A DNA stretch of 64,000 nt from Prevotella sp. (GTDB lineage: Bacteria > Bacteroidota > Bacteroidia > Bacteroidales > Bacteroidaceae), in NCBI GenBank assembly GCA_017447515.1, contig JAFSNG010000049.1, positions 84,240 to 148,239 of the forward strand. The letters run 5' to 3'. A program made the translations under genes and the position numbers. The notes under the pieces are model-generated. The model had not been told where the DNA came from. It ran no database searches and saw only the letters and a list, made by a program, of their open reading frames with translations. Positions within the stretch are counted from its first letter, which is position 1. Every line of letters begins with the position of its first letter. This document shows, one piece after another, positions 55,531-63,591 of the stretch.

Positions 55531-56113
55531 AGTGCTGATAGTCCTTCAGCGAGCGCCAGTCACCGCCCCAACGGAAACCATGAGCCGTAAACAACCGGTA
55601 GCACAGGTCGCGGCGGGTAATCTTATAGCGGAACAGCTTTTTCCTGTCCACATACGGCTTGCCCGTTTCGGGCTGGACGAGCAATGTGCCGTCCTTCTTC
55701 CGCCGCACACAGGGGTTATACAGCGGATTGATGTCGATAGCCAAACCCCGCGCGTGTTTCGACAACTTCGTGCTGCCCTCCACCACACGGTAACAGTAGC
55801 ACGACGTGTTGTTGGCCCGCATCGAGCGTTCGTCGTCGTTGCCATATTCCGAGATGGGACGGATGCGCTCAATGGGGTATTTCTCCTTGTAGAGCTGTTC
55901 GAAGATGTCGCACAGGTCATCAGCAATGATGTGGTTACAGATGATGACGCCCTCTTGCGTACGACCCTGGAAGTCGACATACTTCACCGTCAGCGTGTCG
56001 AGCCGCACACCAGCCGGCTGCGCCGCAGTCCCCACTGACACCAAGCCTAGCAACAGCACCATAAAAGCCACGCGCTGCCAAAATCCATGAAATCTGTTGT
56101 TAAATAAAGTCAT
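55520..56113 (-). CDS. M15-family (VanY/D-Ala-D-Ala carboxypeptidase-like) secreted peptidase
   Basis: 197 residues from ATG (complement of 56111-56113). Signal peptide or anchor at about 10-35. Zinc and active-site motifs of M15 are visible: SKHARGLAIDINPLYNP (His and Asp ligands), GFRWGGDWRSLKDYQHFE (catalytic acid region and the third His ligand). Expected to cut peptidoglycan peptide stems in the periplasm. Last gene of the queuosine-linked operon, 27 bp after the phosphatase gene. Confidence 0.88.
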   Translation of the reverse strand: MTLFNNRFHGFWQRVAFMVLLLGLVSVGTAAQPAGVRLDTLTVKYVDFQGRTQEGVIICNHIIADDLCDIFEQLYKEKYPIERIRPISEYGNDDERSMRANNTSCYCYRVVEGSTKLSKHARGLAIDINPLYNPCVRRKKDGTLLVQPETGKPYVDRKKLFRYKITRRDLCYRLFTAHGFRWGGDWRSLKDYQHFER

Positions 56114-56115
56114 TG

Positions 56116-56143
56116 TCAACTGTCAATTATCAACTGTCAATTA
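56116..56143. repeat. Heptanucleotide repeat between the phosphatase and M15 genes (TCAATTA/TCAACTG, 4 units)
   Basis: TCA at 56116, 56123, 56130 and 56137. It begins at the phosphatase stop codon and ends just before the next ATG; leftward reading has TGA in every unit. Confidence 0.8.
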
Positions 56144-56779
56144 AATACTCAGTATTTCCCTCGGTTGTTCAACAAATGTCGTGGCACCGTGCGCAAGGAG
56201 AAATTCGCGGTCGCGGAAACCCCATAGCACACTGATACACGGCAGACCGCTGTTCCTGGCCGTCGCGAGGTCCACATCACTGTCGCCGACATACACGGCA
56301 CTCCCCTGCCCTAACCGCTTCATCGCGGCAAACACCGTGTCCGGTGCGGGCTTCTTACGGATGCCGGCAGCCTCATCTTCACCGATAGCCACCTCAATCT
56401 CCGGGAAGAAGTGCCGAACGAGTTCCTGCGTCGCCGCCATCATCTTGTTGCTCACCACCGCCATCCGACACCCACGCTGCTTCAGTTCGTGGATCAGTTC
56501 CGGAATGCCGTCGTACGGCCGCGTCGTATCCAGCGAGTGTTCCATATAATGTTCGCGGAACGTGGCAAACGCCGCCTCAAACGCCGGATTCGCCGCTCCT
56601 TCGGGCACCGCACGCTCCATCAGCCGCCGTACACCATTGCCCACAAACCTCCGTACATCATCCGTCGAATGTTCCGGCATGTGGTGCTGGCGCATGGCGT
56701 AGTTCACGCTCGCTGCCAGGTCCTGCAAGGTATCCAGCAGTGTTCCGTCAAGGTCGAATATGTAAATTTCGTAAGTCAA
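56141..56779 (-). CDS. HAD-family phosphatase, phosphoglycolate phosphatase-like (TTG start)
   Basis: 212 residues. HAD motifs: I FDLDGTLLDT, II VVSNK, III KKPAPDT, IV VGDSDVDLATARNSG; the helical cap (about 15-80) makes it a C1-cap enzyme like Gph or beta-phosphoglucomutase. No ATG or GTG lies between the preceding in-frame stop and the first motif, so TTG (complement of 56777-56779), at the edge of a heptanucleotide repeat, is the likely start. It hydrolyses a small phosphate ester; the exact substrate is open. Confidence 0.88.
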   Translation of the reverse strand: MTYEIYIFDLDGTLLDTLQDLAASVNYAMRQHHMPEHSTDDVRRFVGNGVRRLMERAVPEGAANPAFEAAFATFREHYMEHSLDTTRPYDGIPELIHELKQRGCRMAVVSNKMMAATQELVRHFFPEIEVAIGEDEAAGIRKKPAPDTVFAAMKRLGQGSAVYVGDSDVDLATARNSGLPCISVLWGFRDREFLLAHGATTFVEQPREILSI

Positions 56780-56835
56780 TAAACAATAACCATTAACCGT
56801 TAACCATTAACCGTTAACCATTAACCAATAACCAT
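56780..56835. repeat. Heptanucleotide repeat between queF and the phosphatase gene (TAACCAT/TAACCGT, 8 units)
   Basis: TAA occurs at exact 7-bp steps from 56780 through 56829. It contains the queF stop codon and reaches the TTG start of the next gene. All units carry TAA on both strands, so all six frames are closed. Confidence 0.88.
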
Positions 56836-57288
56836 TTGGCGGTTCAGCAGTCGTTCTTCCGCCATGCGTTCGTACTTCGTGCCCGGCTGACCGTAGTTGG
56901 CATAAGGCCAGATGCTGATGCCGCCACGCGGAGTAAACAGCCCTACCACCTCAATATACTTCGGTGCCATGAGTTTCACCAAGTCCTTCATGATGATGTT
57001 CACGCAATCCTCATGGAAGTCACCGTGGTTGCGAAACGAAAACAGGTAGAGCTTCAGACTCTTCGACTCCACCATGCGTTCACCGGGAATGTACGCAATC
57101 TTGATCTCCGCGAAGTCCGGCTGGCCGGTAATCGGACACAGCGACGTAAACTCCGGGCAGTTGAACTGCACCCAGTAGTCGTTGTCCTTGTGCTTGTTCT
57201 CAAACGTCTCCAGCACCTCGGGAGCATACGTCATCTTGTATTCCGTCTTGCGGCCCAACTGCTGCAGGCCCTCATTTTCTCTGCTCAT
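56821..57288 (-). CDS. queF: NADPH-dependent 7-cyano-7-deazaguanine reductase
   Basis: 155 residues, the unimodular QueF length. The active-site Cys lies in [16 protein letters not shown], and the QueF motif [21 protein letters not shown] is present. It reduces preQ0 to preQ1 in queuosine synthesis. It lies 36 bp after a queuosine-precursor transporter gene, so this operon couples uptake and reduction of the precursor. Confidence 0.97.
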   Translation of the reverse strand: MSRENEGLQQLGRKTEYKMTYAPEVLETFENKHKDNDYWVQFNCPEFTSLCPITGQPDFAEIKIAYIPGERMVESKSLKLYLFSFRNHGDFHEDCVNIIMKDLVKLMAPKYIEVVGLFTPRGGISIWPYANYGQPGTKYERMAEERLLNRQMVIG

Positions 57289-57337
57289 AACTTCTTCTAT
57301 CTTCTTTTAACTTCCTCTAACTTCTTATATCTTCAAT
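57288..57337. repeat. Ten-bp tandem repeat between the transporter and queF (5 units)
   Basis: Units of the type TAACTTCTTC start at 57288, 57298, 57308, 57318 and 57328. Leftward they give TAA or TAG once per unit, in shifting frames, from the transporter stop up to the queF ATG. Confidence 0.8.
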
Positions 57338-58029
57338 ATATTAAAGATATTATAATTGATGTCCTCGTCGTACACATCCTCCTGGTCGCACTTCTTCGTA
57401 TATTCCACCACGCGGATGGTCACCGGCAGCACCACGATTTCGTACAGCGTCTTCAGCGTCACCTGCGAAATCATCAGCGACGGCATCTCCTCCCAAGGTA
57501 TCACGCCACCCAGCGCCAACGGGAAGAAGATGACGGAGTCAGTCAGTTCACCAAATATCGTGCTTAGGATGGCGCGTGCCGAGAAATTCGTACGATACGC
57601 ACTCTTGTCCTTGGCCGAAATCTTCATCTTCGACATCACGTAGGCATTGATGAACGAACCTGCGATAAAGGCAATAAACGACGCCAGGGCGATACGCGGA
57701 GCCAGTCCGAAAATGACGTGGAATCCCTCGTCACCATGCCAATACGGTGCTCCGGGAATCCAGTCCGCTATGGCACCCATGATGACAAAGAAGAAGTTCA
57801 TGGCGAAACCCATCCATATCAGCATTCGTGTACGTGCATAACCCCATACCTCGCACACCACGTCGTTGATGATGTACGACACAGGGAACACGATGATTCC
57901 CGCCGTCAGATTCACTGGTCCGAATGACAATTGCTTTGTTTCCAACACGTTTGCCGTTATCAGGCAGACGCAGAACAGTATGCCGAAAAGCATAAAAAGC
58001 ACACTGACTTTTCTTTTTTCTTGTTCCAT
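57325..58029 (-). CDS. Queuosine precursor transporter (YhhQ/VUT family)
   Basis: 234 residues with about six membrane segments. Family features: VSYIINDVVCEVWGYARTR, FIAFIAGSFINAYVMSKMK and ARAILSTIFGELTDSVIFFPLA. YhhQ imports preQ0/preQ1-type precursors. Its position just before queF strongly supports this. First gene of a four-gene operon with a consensus promoter at 58085. Confidence 0.93.
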   Translation of the reverse strand: MEQEKRKVSVLFMLFGILFCVCLITANVLETKQLSFGPVNLTAGIIVFPVSYIINDVVCEVWGYARTRMLIWMGFAMNFFFVIMGAIADWIPGAPYWHGDEGFHVIFGLAPRIALASFIAFIAGSFINAYVMSKMKISAKDKSAYRTNFSARAILSTIFGELTDSVIFFPLALGGVIPWEEMPSLMISQVTLKTLYEIVVLPVTIRVVEYTKKCDQEDVYDEDINYNIFNILKI

Positions 58030-58084
58030 TTTTCCTTGTTTTGTTAAAGGGGGTTAGCCACGTACCCCTACCGATAAGCGGCTG

Positions 58085-58114
58085 CAAAGTTAGTGCAAAT
58101 TGAGCGAAATACAA
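58085..58114 (-). promoter_or_regulatory. Promoter of the queuosine operon
   Basis: TAACTTTG (complement of 58085-58092) and TTG (complement of 58112-58114), spacer 19 bp; about 50-nt leader. I see no preQ1 riboswitch fold in that leader. Confidence 0.65.
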
Positions 58115-58155
58115 AGAAAAAAAGGCATTTTTTCTTTTATTTCCTCACTTATTCG

Positions 58156-58163
58156 TATCTTTG
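58156..58163 (+). promoter_or_regulatory. -7 box abutting the glycosidase ATG
   Basis: CTTATTCG followed by TATCTTTG, ending 4 bp before ATG 58168; same layout as tadA, predicting a leaderless mRNA. Confidence 0.65.
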
Positions 58164-58167
58164 CACC

Positions 58168-60351
58168 ATGTTTCTATTCCTCGTTGTACTTTTCTCGCTG
58201 AGTTCGTTGTCAGCATTCGCTTCTATCGATCGTTACGCTGTCGTTACGCGTAATCATCCTGTAATAACCCAGGTCGACACCCTTGCCTCTCTGTCAGTGG
58301 GCAACGGACATTTTGTGACGACGGTTGACGTGACGGGACTGCAGTCATTTCCGCTCGAATACAAGAATGGTGTACCCCTTTGTGCGATGAGCGACTGGGG
58401 TTGGCATCGGTTTCCGAACGTGAAGCATCTGACGCCGTCGGAATCGGAAAAGACCTTCGATTTCGGACACGGCCATCCTGAGGCGTATGCCGTGGAGTAC
58501 AAGAAGGATGAGGACGGCCGGCACAAAGAGGCGACAACGTATTTCCGGGTCAATCCGCACCGTCTGAACTTGGGTTCGGTAGGCTTGGTGATGACTGCTG
58601 CCGACGGACAGGCCATTGCGTTGCAGGACCTTTCCGACATCCATCAGTGCCTGAATCTCTGGGACGGGCAGATAGAGTCGCATTTCAAGGCCGACAGCCA
58701 ACCGGTTGATGTGGTCACTTTTTGCCGTCCCGACAAGGATGCCACCGTCTATCGCATCAGCAGTCGTCTGTTGAAAGACCGCAGGGCAAGGATAGGTTTT
58801 ACATTCCCCTACCCCACAGGCCGTCATGCCGATGATGCGAGCGACTGGAGCAACAACGGACACACCGTCCGTCAAGTGGCTTTTTCCAGCCATGCTGCCG
58901 TCTTAGAGCATCGAATAGACAGCACCACCTATTATATATATATTACCTGGGAAGGCAACGCGGCATTCAATTCCCTGCATGTCTTCGAACTGATTCCCTT
59001 CGACGACGTGCTTGCCTTTTCGGTAGAATACAGCACAGAGCTGCGCGCTGTCAATGACGACGAGGCGCTTGATTTCAAGCAAATCCAGGCAGAGACCCAG
59101 AACTACTGGCACCAGTATTGGAACACCGGGGCTATCGTTGACTTTTCCGCCTGCACCGATCCTCGTGCCAGGGAACTGGAGCGTCGTGTGGTACTGTCGC
59201 AATATCTCACCCAGATTAACTGTGCCAATCAGATGCCGCCTCAGGAGAGCGGACTGACGTATAACACCTGGTTTGGCCGTCCGCATCTGGAGATGACGTG
59301 GTGGCACGCCGTTGACTTCGCCCTGTGGAACCGGCCGGAGGTGGTGGCGCAGATGCTGAAATGGTATAATCATACCGCCTACCCCGTAGCCCGCAGGATA
59401 GCCGAACGTCAGGGCTTCAAAGGCGCACGCTGGATGAAGATGACCGATCCCTGGGCTGGCGAGGCTCCGTCGAATACGGGCTCCTTCCTCATCTGGCAGC
59501 AACCGCATTACATCTATCTGGCAGAGGAAATGTATCGTGCCTGCCCTACAGCAGAGACACTGCGAGCGTATGGCGAACAGGTGGAGGCTACGGCGGAGTT
59601 CATGGCCGACTTCGTCACCTACGATGCCAACACGAAACACTATATCCTAAAGGGAGCAACAGCCATGCAGGAGTGTATGACCAAGGACATCTCCTACAAC
59701 CAGCCCTTCGAACTGGCCTATTGGCACTACGGACTGTCGGTAGCACAACGATGGCGTGAGCGCCAGGGGAAACAACGCATAGCCGAATGGGACGACATCA
59801 TCAGCCGGCTCTCGCCGCTGCCCGAATCGGACGGCATCTATACAGCAGGCATTCCCATCGGTGCAAACGACCGTCACGAAGCCTTCGACCCCTTCGACGC
59901 CTCTTCCAAAAAGATAGAGACCTTTGCCGACAAATGTCGCAACGACCATCCTGCTGTGTTAGGGGCTTGCGGAATGCTGCCCTATACACCGCTGTATGAC
60001 AAGGACCAGATGGAGAAAACCCTGCAGTGGGTCATGCAGCATTGGAACTGGCAGACCACATGGGGTTGGGACTATGGCATGATAGCCATGACCGCTGCAC
60101 GCTTAGGCGACACCGAGACAGCCCTGAAGGCGCTGCTCATCGATACCCAGAAGAACACCTACCTGCCTAATGGGCATAATTTCCAGACTGCCGACCGCCT
60201 GCGCATCTATCTGCCCGGCAATGGCGCCCTGCTGACGGCCATTGCCATGATGTGTGCCGGCTGGGACGGATGTGACGCCACACCCAATCCCGGCTTCCCC
60301 AACAACGGTCAGTGGAACGTACGCTGGGAGGGCCTCCACACCATGCAATAA
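58168..60351 (+). CDS. Secreted six-hairpin-type glycoside hydrolase (GH65/GH95-like), family uncertain
   Basis: 727 residues from ATG 58168; an upstream in-frame ATG at 58093 precedes the promoter and is rejected. Signal peptide (cleavage near AFA). An N-terminal beta-sandwich (about 20-320) is followed by an (alpha/alpha)6-type barrel (about 340-720): NCANQMPPQESGLTYNTWFGRPHLEMTWWHAVDFALW, TDPWAGEAPSNTGSFLIWQQPHYIYLAEEMYR and TWGWDYGMIAMTAARLGDTETA. This layout is that of GH65- and GH95-type enzymes; no exact family or substrate is claimed. A monocistronic gene. Confidence 0.7.
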   Translation: MFLFLVVLFSLSSLSAFASIDRYAVVTRNHPVITQVDTLASLSVGNGHFVTTVDVTGLQSFPLEYKNGVPLCAMSDWGWHRFPNVKHLTPSESEKTFDFGHGHPEAYAVEYKKDEDGRHKEATTYFRVNPHRLNLGSVGLVMTAADGQAIALQDLSDIHQCLNLWDGQIESHFKADSQPVDVVTFCRPDKDATVYRISSRLLKDRRARIGFTFPYPTGRHADDASDWSNNGHTVRQVAFSSHAAVLEHRIDSTTYYIYITWEGNAAFNSLHVFELIPFDDVLAFSVEYSTELRAVNDDEALDFKQIQAETQNYWHQYWNTGAIVDFSACTDPRARELERRVVLSQYLTQINCANQMPPQESGLTYNTWFGRPHLEMTWWHAVDFALWNRPEVVAQMLKWYNHTAYPVARRIAERQGFKGARWMKMTDPWAGEAPSNTGSFLIWQQPHYIYLAEEMYRACPTAETLRAYGEQVEATAEFMADFVTYDANTKHYILKGATAMQECMTKDISYNQPFELAYWHYGLSVAQRWRERQGKQRIAEWDDIISRLSPLPESDGIYTAGIPIGANDRHEAFDPFDASSKKIETFADKCRNDHPAVLGACGMLPYTPLYDKDQMEKTLQWVMQHWNWQTTWGWDYGMIAMTAARLGDTETALKALLIDTQKNTYLPNGHNFQTADRLRIYLPGNGALLTAIAMMCAGWDGCDATPNPGFPNNGQWNVRWEGLHTMQ

Positions 60352-60373
60352 GCCTGTGTCAGGAAGCTATTCT

Positions 60374-61192
60374 CTACTCCACTGCGTGAATCAAACGTAC
60401 CGAGTAACCATAGTGGCGAGATACCCAAACCCCTTCGGTATCAACATTTGACGAAGCAACGGAAAATCCCTCAGCCATATCATGATTAAATTTCGTCGAT
60501 GACCAGTAGTAGCCCCCCGAGCCAACATAAGACATAGATGTTCCCTCGCGATAACCTGCAGCCGGCAGGAACACACAGCCTGCATCCTCCATTTCACTCC
60601 AAGCGGTGGCATCATAGGTGTTGACGTTGTAATCACAATTATCTATGTTGACATTTCTGGGGCGCGTCACGCCATCGGGGTGCTTATACCAATCGGGGAA
60701 GATGATAAGGCCAGCCTTGTCAGCTACCGTTGCCGTTGATGGCGTTGTTAGCCACAGCATTGCCCACGTAGTCCCACTGGTTCGTAGCAAAGGCCCACGT
60801 CCAGCTGGCACCATTGTCAGTAGTCGTGGCCTGCAAGTTACCCTTCGCGAAGAACACCTTGTCGCCATTGCCATTGATAGTGAACTTGCCGCTGATGGCA
60901 CCTTCAGGTACAGGTCTCCTAGTGATGTTATAGATGTGGCCAGCTTCGAGTCTTTTACTGCTGGGGAGATTGATAGCATTGCCATCCACTCTCAGGGAGA
61001 TCCTCTTTATATCTATGCCCCCCAGTACACCTACAGCAAATGTCGCAGTGCCTGAACCATCAGTTTTTACTTTTTCGTCAAATCCGCTGCGCTTCCAATC
61101 TCCACCCATGCCTGTCCCCACGCTCCTGCGGGGATGAGGGTGAGCAGGAGCGTGAGTAATAGATTTTGCATATTTATTTGTCTTTGTGTCAT
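60374..61192 (-). pseudogene. Frameshifted secreted surface protein (fimbrillin-like/FSMPD-like remnant)
   Basis: Three frames carry consecutive parts. A signal peptide from ATG 61192 or 61171 (MQNLLLTLLLTLIPAGAWGQ) runs into a stop near 61067. A second frame carries RSGFDEKVKTDGSGTATFAV, EAGHIYNITRR and GKFTINGNGDKVFFAKGNLQ to a stop at 60720. A third carries the C-terminus from about 60715 (KAGLIIFPDWYKHPDGV, FLPAAGYREGTS, GYYWSSTKFN, GYSVRLIHAVE). Intact relatives have a longer middle, so the second junction probably also lost sequence. An 11-bp perfect inverted repeat (61119-61129/61144-61154) lies at the first junction. Sequencing error at one site cannot be excluded. Confidence 0.75.
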
Positions 61193-61222
61193 AATCTGTT
61201 TTATTTAGTAATATTTAGGGTA

Positions 61223-61230
61223 CAAAGATA
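61223..61230 (-). promoter_or_regulatory. -7 box of the decayed surface-protein gene
   Basis: TATCTTTG on the minus strand, about 30 nt before the signal-peptide ATG. A hairpin with a 9-bp stem (ACCGACAAA, 61272-61280, with 61288-61296) lies upstream and could be an operator. Confidence 0.5.
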
Positions 61231-61353
61231 AGAAAAATCATGCATCGATAATGCAAAAAACGCGACAAACGACCGACAAATTCCGCATTTGTCGGTAATT
61301 TGAAGAAAATGCCCCCTCAAACCCATACAAAAGAACGGTTTGGAAAATAAAGA

Positions 61354-61486
61354 GATGGTCTTTATGAGTTATTCAGATAGTCTCTTCAAGTCATTCAGAT
61401 AATCCCTTAGGGGGTATAGGGATTATCTGAATGAGTCGTAGGGATAGTCTCGATGAGCCATGGAGATTATCTGAATGATGCAAAGG
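61354..61486. repeat. Six-unit degenerate 22-bp tandem array with a 14-bp perfect inverted repeat
   Basis: Units beginning GAT start at 61354, 61376, 61398, 61421, 61443 and 61465 (steps 22, 22, 23, 22, 22). Rough consensus is GATAATCT..ATGAGTC. Bases 61393-61406 and 61419-61432 form a perfect 14-bp inverted repeat around a 12-nt loop. Confidence 0.8.
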
Positions 61487-61622
61487 TTACAGGGTATACA
61501 GAAATGGCGATTTTGGCCGTTTTACATGTATACGAAAGTTAAAAATGTTATATTTTCATAATTCTAGGCCCAAAAGCGGACAAGAGCCCGCCATAAACGG
61601 CCAATGCATTTTTGCCGTCTCG

Positions 61623-61630
61623 TAACTTTG
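61623..61630 (+). promoter_or_regulatory. -7 box before the hairpin element
   Basis: TCGTAACTTTGCA matches the promoter boxes of real genes in this window. Expected start is about 5-10 bases later, right before the 61641 hairpin. Confidence 0.45.
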
Positions 61631-61640
61631 CAACTGCGTT

Positions 61641-61780
61641 GCCGAATCCCCCCGATCGGCAGCCCCCTTGGGAGTCTAGGGGAGTGTAACCCTCCCTATA
61701 GGCCCCTGTAAAAGGGCCTTAAGGGGGGTGACACAACACTCCCCTGACTCCAAGAGGGGCTGCTCAGAAGGGGATTCGGC
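61641..61780 (+). ncRNA. 140-bp near-perfect hairpin: candidate structured RNA or MITE
   Basis: Paired arms in order: 61641-61651 with 61770-61780 (11 bp perfect), 61659-61666 with 61756-61763 (8 bp perfect), 61668-61676 with 61746-61753 (one bulge), 61679-61687 with 61736-61744 (9 bp perfect). An inner stem pairs 61691-61705 with 61714-61728, with one G-U pair and a 2-bp mismatch. A promoter-like box lies 11 bp upstream. No coding frame. It could be transcribed RNA or a miniature transposable element with 11-bp terminal inverted repeats. Confidence 0.55.
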
Positions 61781-62107
61781 TCGAGCTGCCGGATGGCGTT
61801 CCTGGTATTGCTGAGTCGCAAGAACCGTGGAACAGCAAGAGCCATCATGCTTGCATGTTTGGCCGCGTCGTGACAGAGGTCAACGCAGTTAAAGTTCGTA
61901 CTAAGGCATTATTTTCCGGCAAAAAACACCTTCGGTCGGCGAGTGCCACAGGTACATTGACACTTTCTCTACTCGGCGGCGCAAACAAGGCGCACCGATT
62001 GCCGGTGATATCGAGGGTCATTTGCCGACAAAGTTACAAAGAATTTGCAAAAGAGTGTCACCTTACACCTTTAAATAGTGTTAAACGTGTGTAATATGCT
62101 ATCAGAA
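61781..62107. other. Intergenic stretch, no gene seen
   Basis: An open frame at 61855-62094 has no recognisable protein features. A minus-strand TAACTTTG (complement of 62029-62036) could start a leftward transcript. The tract ending near 61920 has GC hairpins followed by a T-run on the minus strand, so a short RNA is possible but weakly supported. Confidence 0.35.
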
Positions 62108-62932
62108 TTATGCTTTGAATACCATCATGTCCGCCAGTTGCAGGAAATAGTCGTTTGACCAGATGTCGAGCTCAGACTTGTCATAAACGTAGCGAAGAAC
62201 ATCCTCCTTCACGTTATTTATGTCCGTATCGGCAAGGCGTTGCTTCAAGGCATCCATGAAATCGTTCTTAGACATTTCTATCCCATTAAACTCGCTGATA
62301 CGCCTTTGCAGGTGTTCAAAGTTCAATGGAATATGATTAGCAACATACCATTCGAAATCGTACCAATCGCGTCCTTTCACTCTGGTCTTCCAGTTACGCA
62401 ACAATAGGGCATGCATCTTACCCGCAAACAGGTCGGGAAGACAAACACAGCGCACCATCGACGAAGAGGGCTTAAACAGCATTTTTTCTTCTGTTTCGAA
62501 TCCCAGCGGGGGATTGGTGTCGAATTCCATCTTCACCTTAGGGGTCTTCTCTGTTTGGAATGCTATGTCATAAACGTCTGTATTATCCTTCAAAAAGGCT
62601 GACTCCACCTTTCCGAAGGTCTTCTTATCCTTCTTTTTGATAGTTACCTCCCTACCGGTGAGCTTAAATGTCTCGACAATTGACCCGAAATAGTTGTCGA
62701 GGTGTATATCCGGATTCTTCTCCGTCTGTGTAAAATCCATATCTTCAGAGAAACGATTCAGGTCATGAAAGATACGGAGGCATGTGCCACCGTAGAAGGC
62801 TGCATGCTTGAAAAAACCTCCGCGATACAAGCCTGTCAGTACTATCTTCTGCATCACCTCACGTTGTGCATTCTCTCTCTCGAACTTATTCTGTGGATGT
62901 AATTCTTCCACCATCTTTTCATATATTGTCAT
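62108..62932 (-). CDS. AbiEii-type nucleotidyltransferase toxin
   Basis: 274 residues. The nucleotidyltransferase signature FYGGTCLRIFHDLNRFSEDMDF contains the GG, R and SxDxD residues of the DUF1814/AbiEii family. KMHALLLRNWKTRVKGRDWYDFEW is the second conserved block. In type IV AbiE systems the toxin transfers nucleotides to target RNA and causes growth arrest during phage infection. It overlaps the antitoxin gene by 4 nt. Confidence 0.9.
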   Translation of the reverse strand: MTIYEKMVEELHPQNKFERENAQREVMQKIVLTGLYRGGFFKHAAFYGGTCLRIFHDLNRFSEDMDFTQTEKNPDIHLDNYFGSIVETFKLTGREVTIKKKDKKTFGKVESAFLKDNTDVYDIAFQTEKTPKVKMEFDTNPPLGFETEEKMLFKPSSSMVRCVCLPDLFAGKMHALLLRNWKTRVKGRDWYDFEWYVANHIPLNFEHLQRRISEFNGIEMSKNDFMDALKQRLADTDINNVKEDVLRYVYDKSELDIWSNDYFLQLADMMVFKA

Positions 62933-63570
62933 CTTTCCATTAGTTTTAATAAGTTTGCCAAAATCTTCTTCTTTTTACCTCTTTCCATGCATTGTTTTAT
63001 GATGTTGCGATCCATCGCTTTCAAGTCGTCCAGTTCTATTCTCATGTCCTCTTCAAAAAACACTTCAAGTGCAGATAGTGATTGTGACGGAACGTGGTGC
63101 TCCACCATAAGCATGTCGCACAAAGCCTTCTCTGGAGAAGCTATCATATATGAGATATCGCCCTCCGTAGCCATAGTAACACCTATAGGGAAATAATCAT
63201 CTGCAACGTTATTGAAGGTAAAACGTCCTATTGGTGTCTGAAACGTTCGGCTATGCATGGTAGTTGCCGACGTTACAGTTACCACGCGCTCAGGTATGAT
63301 ACCATAGTAGTTAAGTGCATAATGCAGCGACACATACGATGGCCCGTAAAGATGGTTTGCTATCAGTTCTGGCGAGAGGGGCTTACCGCTAATCTCTGGT
63401 GAAATAACATACAGGTCCTTTTTTATTCGGATAATACTGCCATTACGAACCATCGCCTGAATCTTCATTTTCGGAGCCTTGTAGCTGCAAAACAAGTTAT
63501 TCAGCACATTGGCGGTAATGGGTACATTTCCATATTGCCTCAGTGATTGTATCTCATTGATATAATTCAT
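62929..63570 (-). CDS. AbiEi-type antitoxin/transcriptional repressor
   Basis: 213 residues from ATG (complement of 63568-63570); the longer TTG-initiated frame overlaps the -7 box. An N-terminal winged-helix region (NVPITANVLNNLFCSYK, MVRNGSIIRIKKDLYVI) is followed by YGPSYVSLHYALNYYGIIPERVVTVTSAT, the hallmark block of AbiEi proteins. It normally represses its own operon and neutralises the AbiEii toxin encoded next. Confidence 0.88.
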   Translation of the reverse strand: MNYINEIQSLRQYGNVPITANVLNNLFCSYKAPKMKIQAMVRNGSIIRIKKDLYVISPEISGKPLSPELIANHLYGPSYVSLHYALNYYGIIPERVVTVTSATTMHSRTFQTPIGRFTFNNVADDYFPIGVTMATEGDISYMIASPEKALCDMLMVEHHVPSQSLSALEVFFEEDMRIELDDLKAMDRNIIKQCMERGKKKKILANLLKLMER

Positions 63571-63591
63571 AGCTTTCTTCTGTTTTGCATA

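Noticed and set aside
57289-58084. preQ1 riboswitch for the queuosine operon
   Set aside because: No compact pseudoknot-like leader could be made out in the 50-nt leader or between the genes.
58093-58167. Upstream ATG for the 58168 glycosidase
   Set aside because: It would precede the consensus promoter box and mask a clear signal peptide.
61855-62094. 79-codon open frame in the intergenic region before abiE
   Set aside because: No domain, signal peptide or promoter; its composition matches surrounding non-coding DNA.
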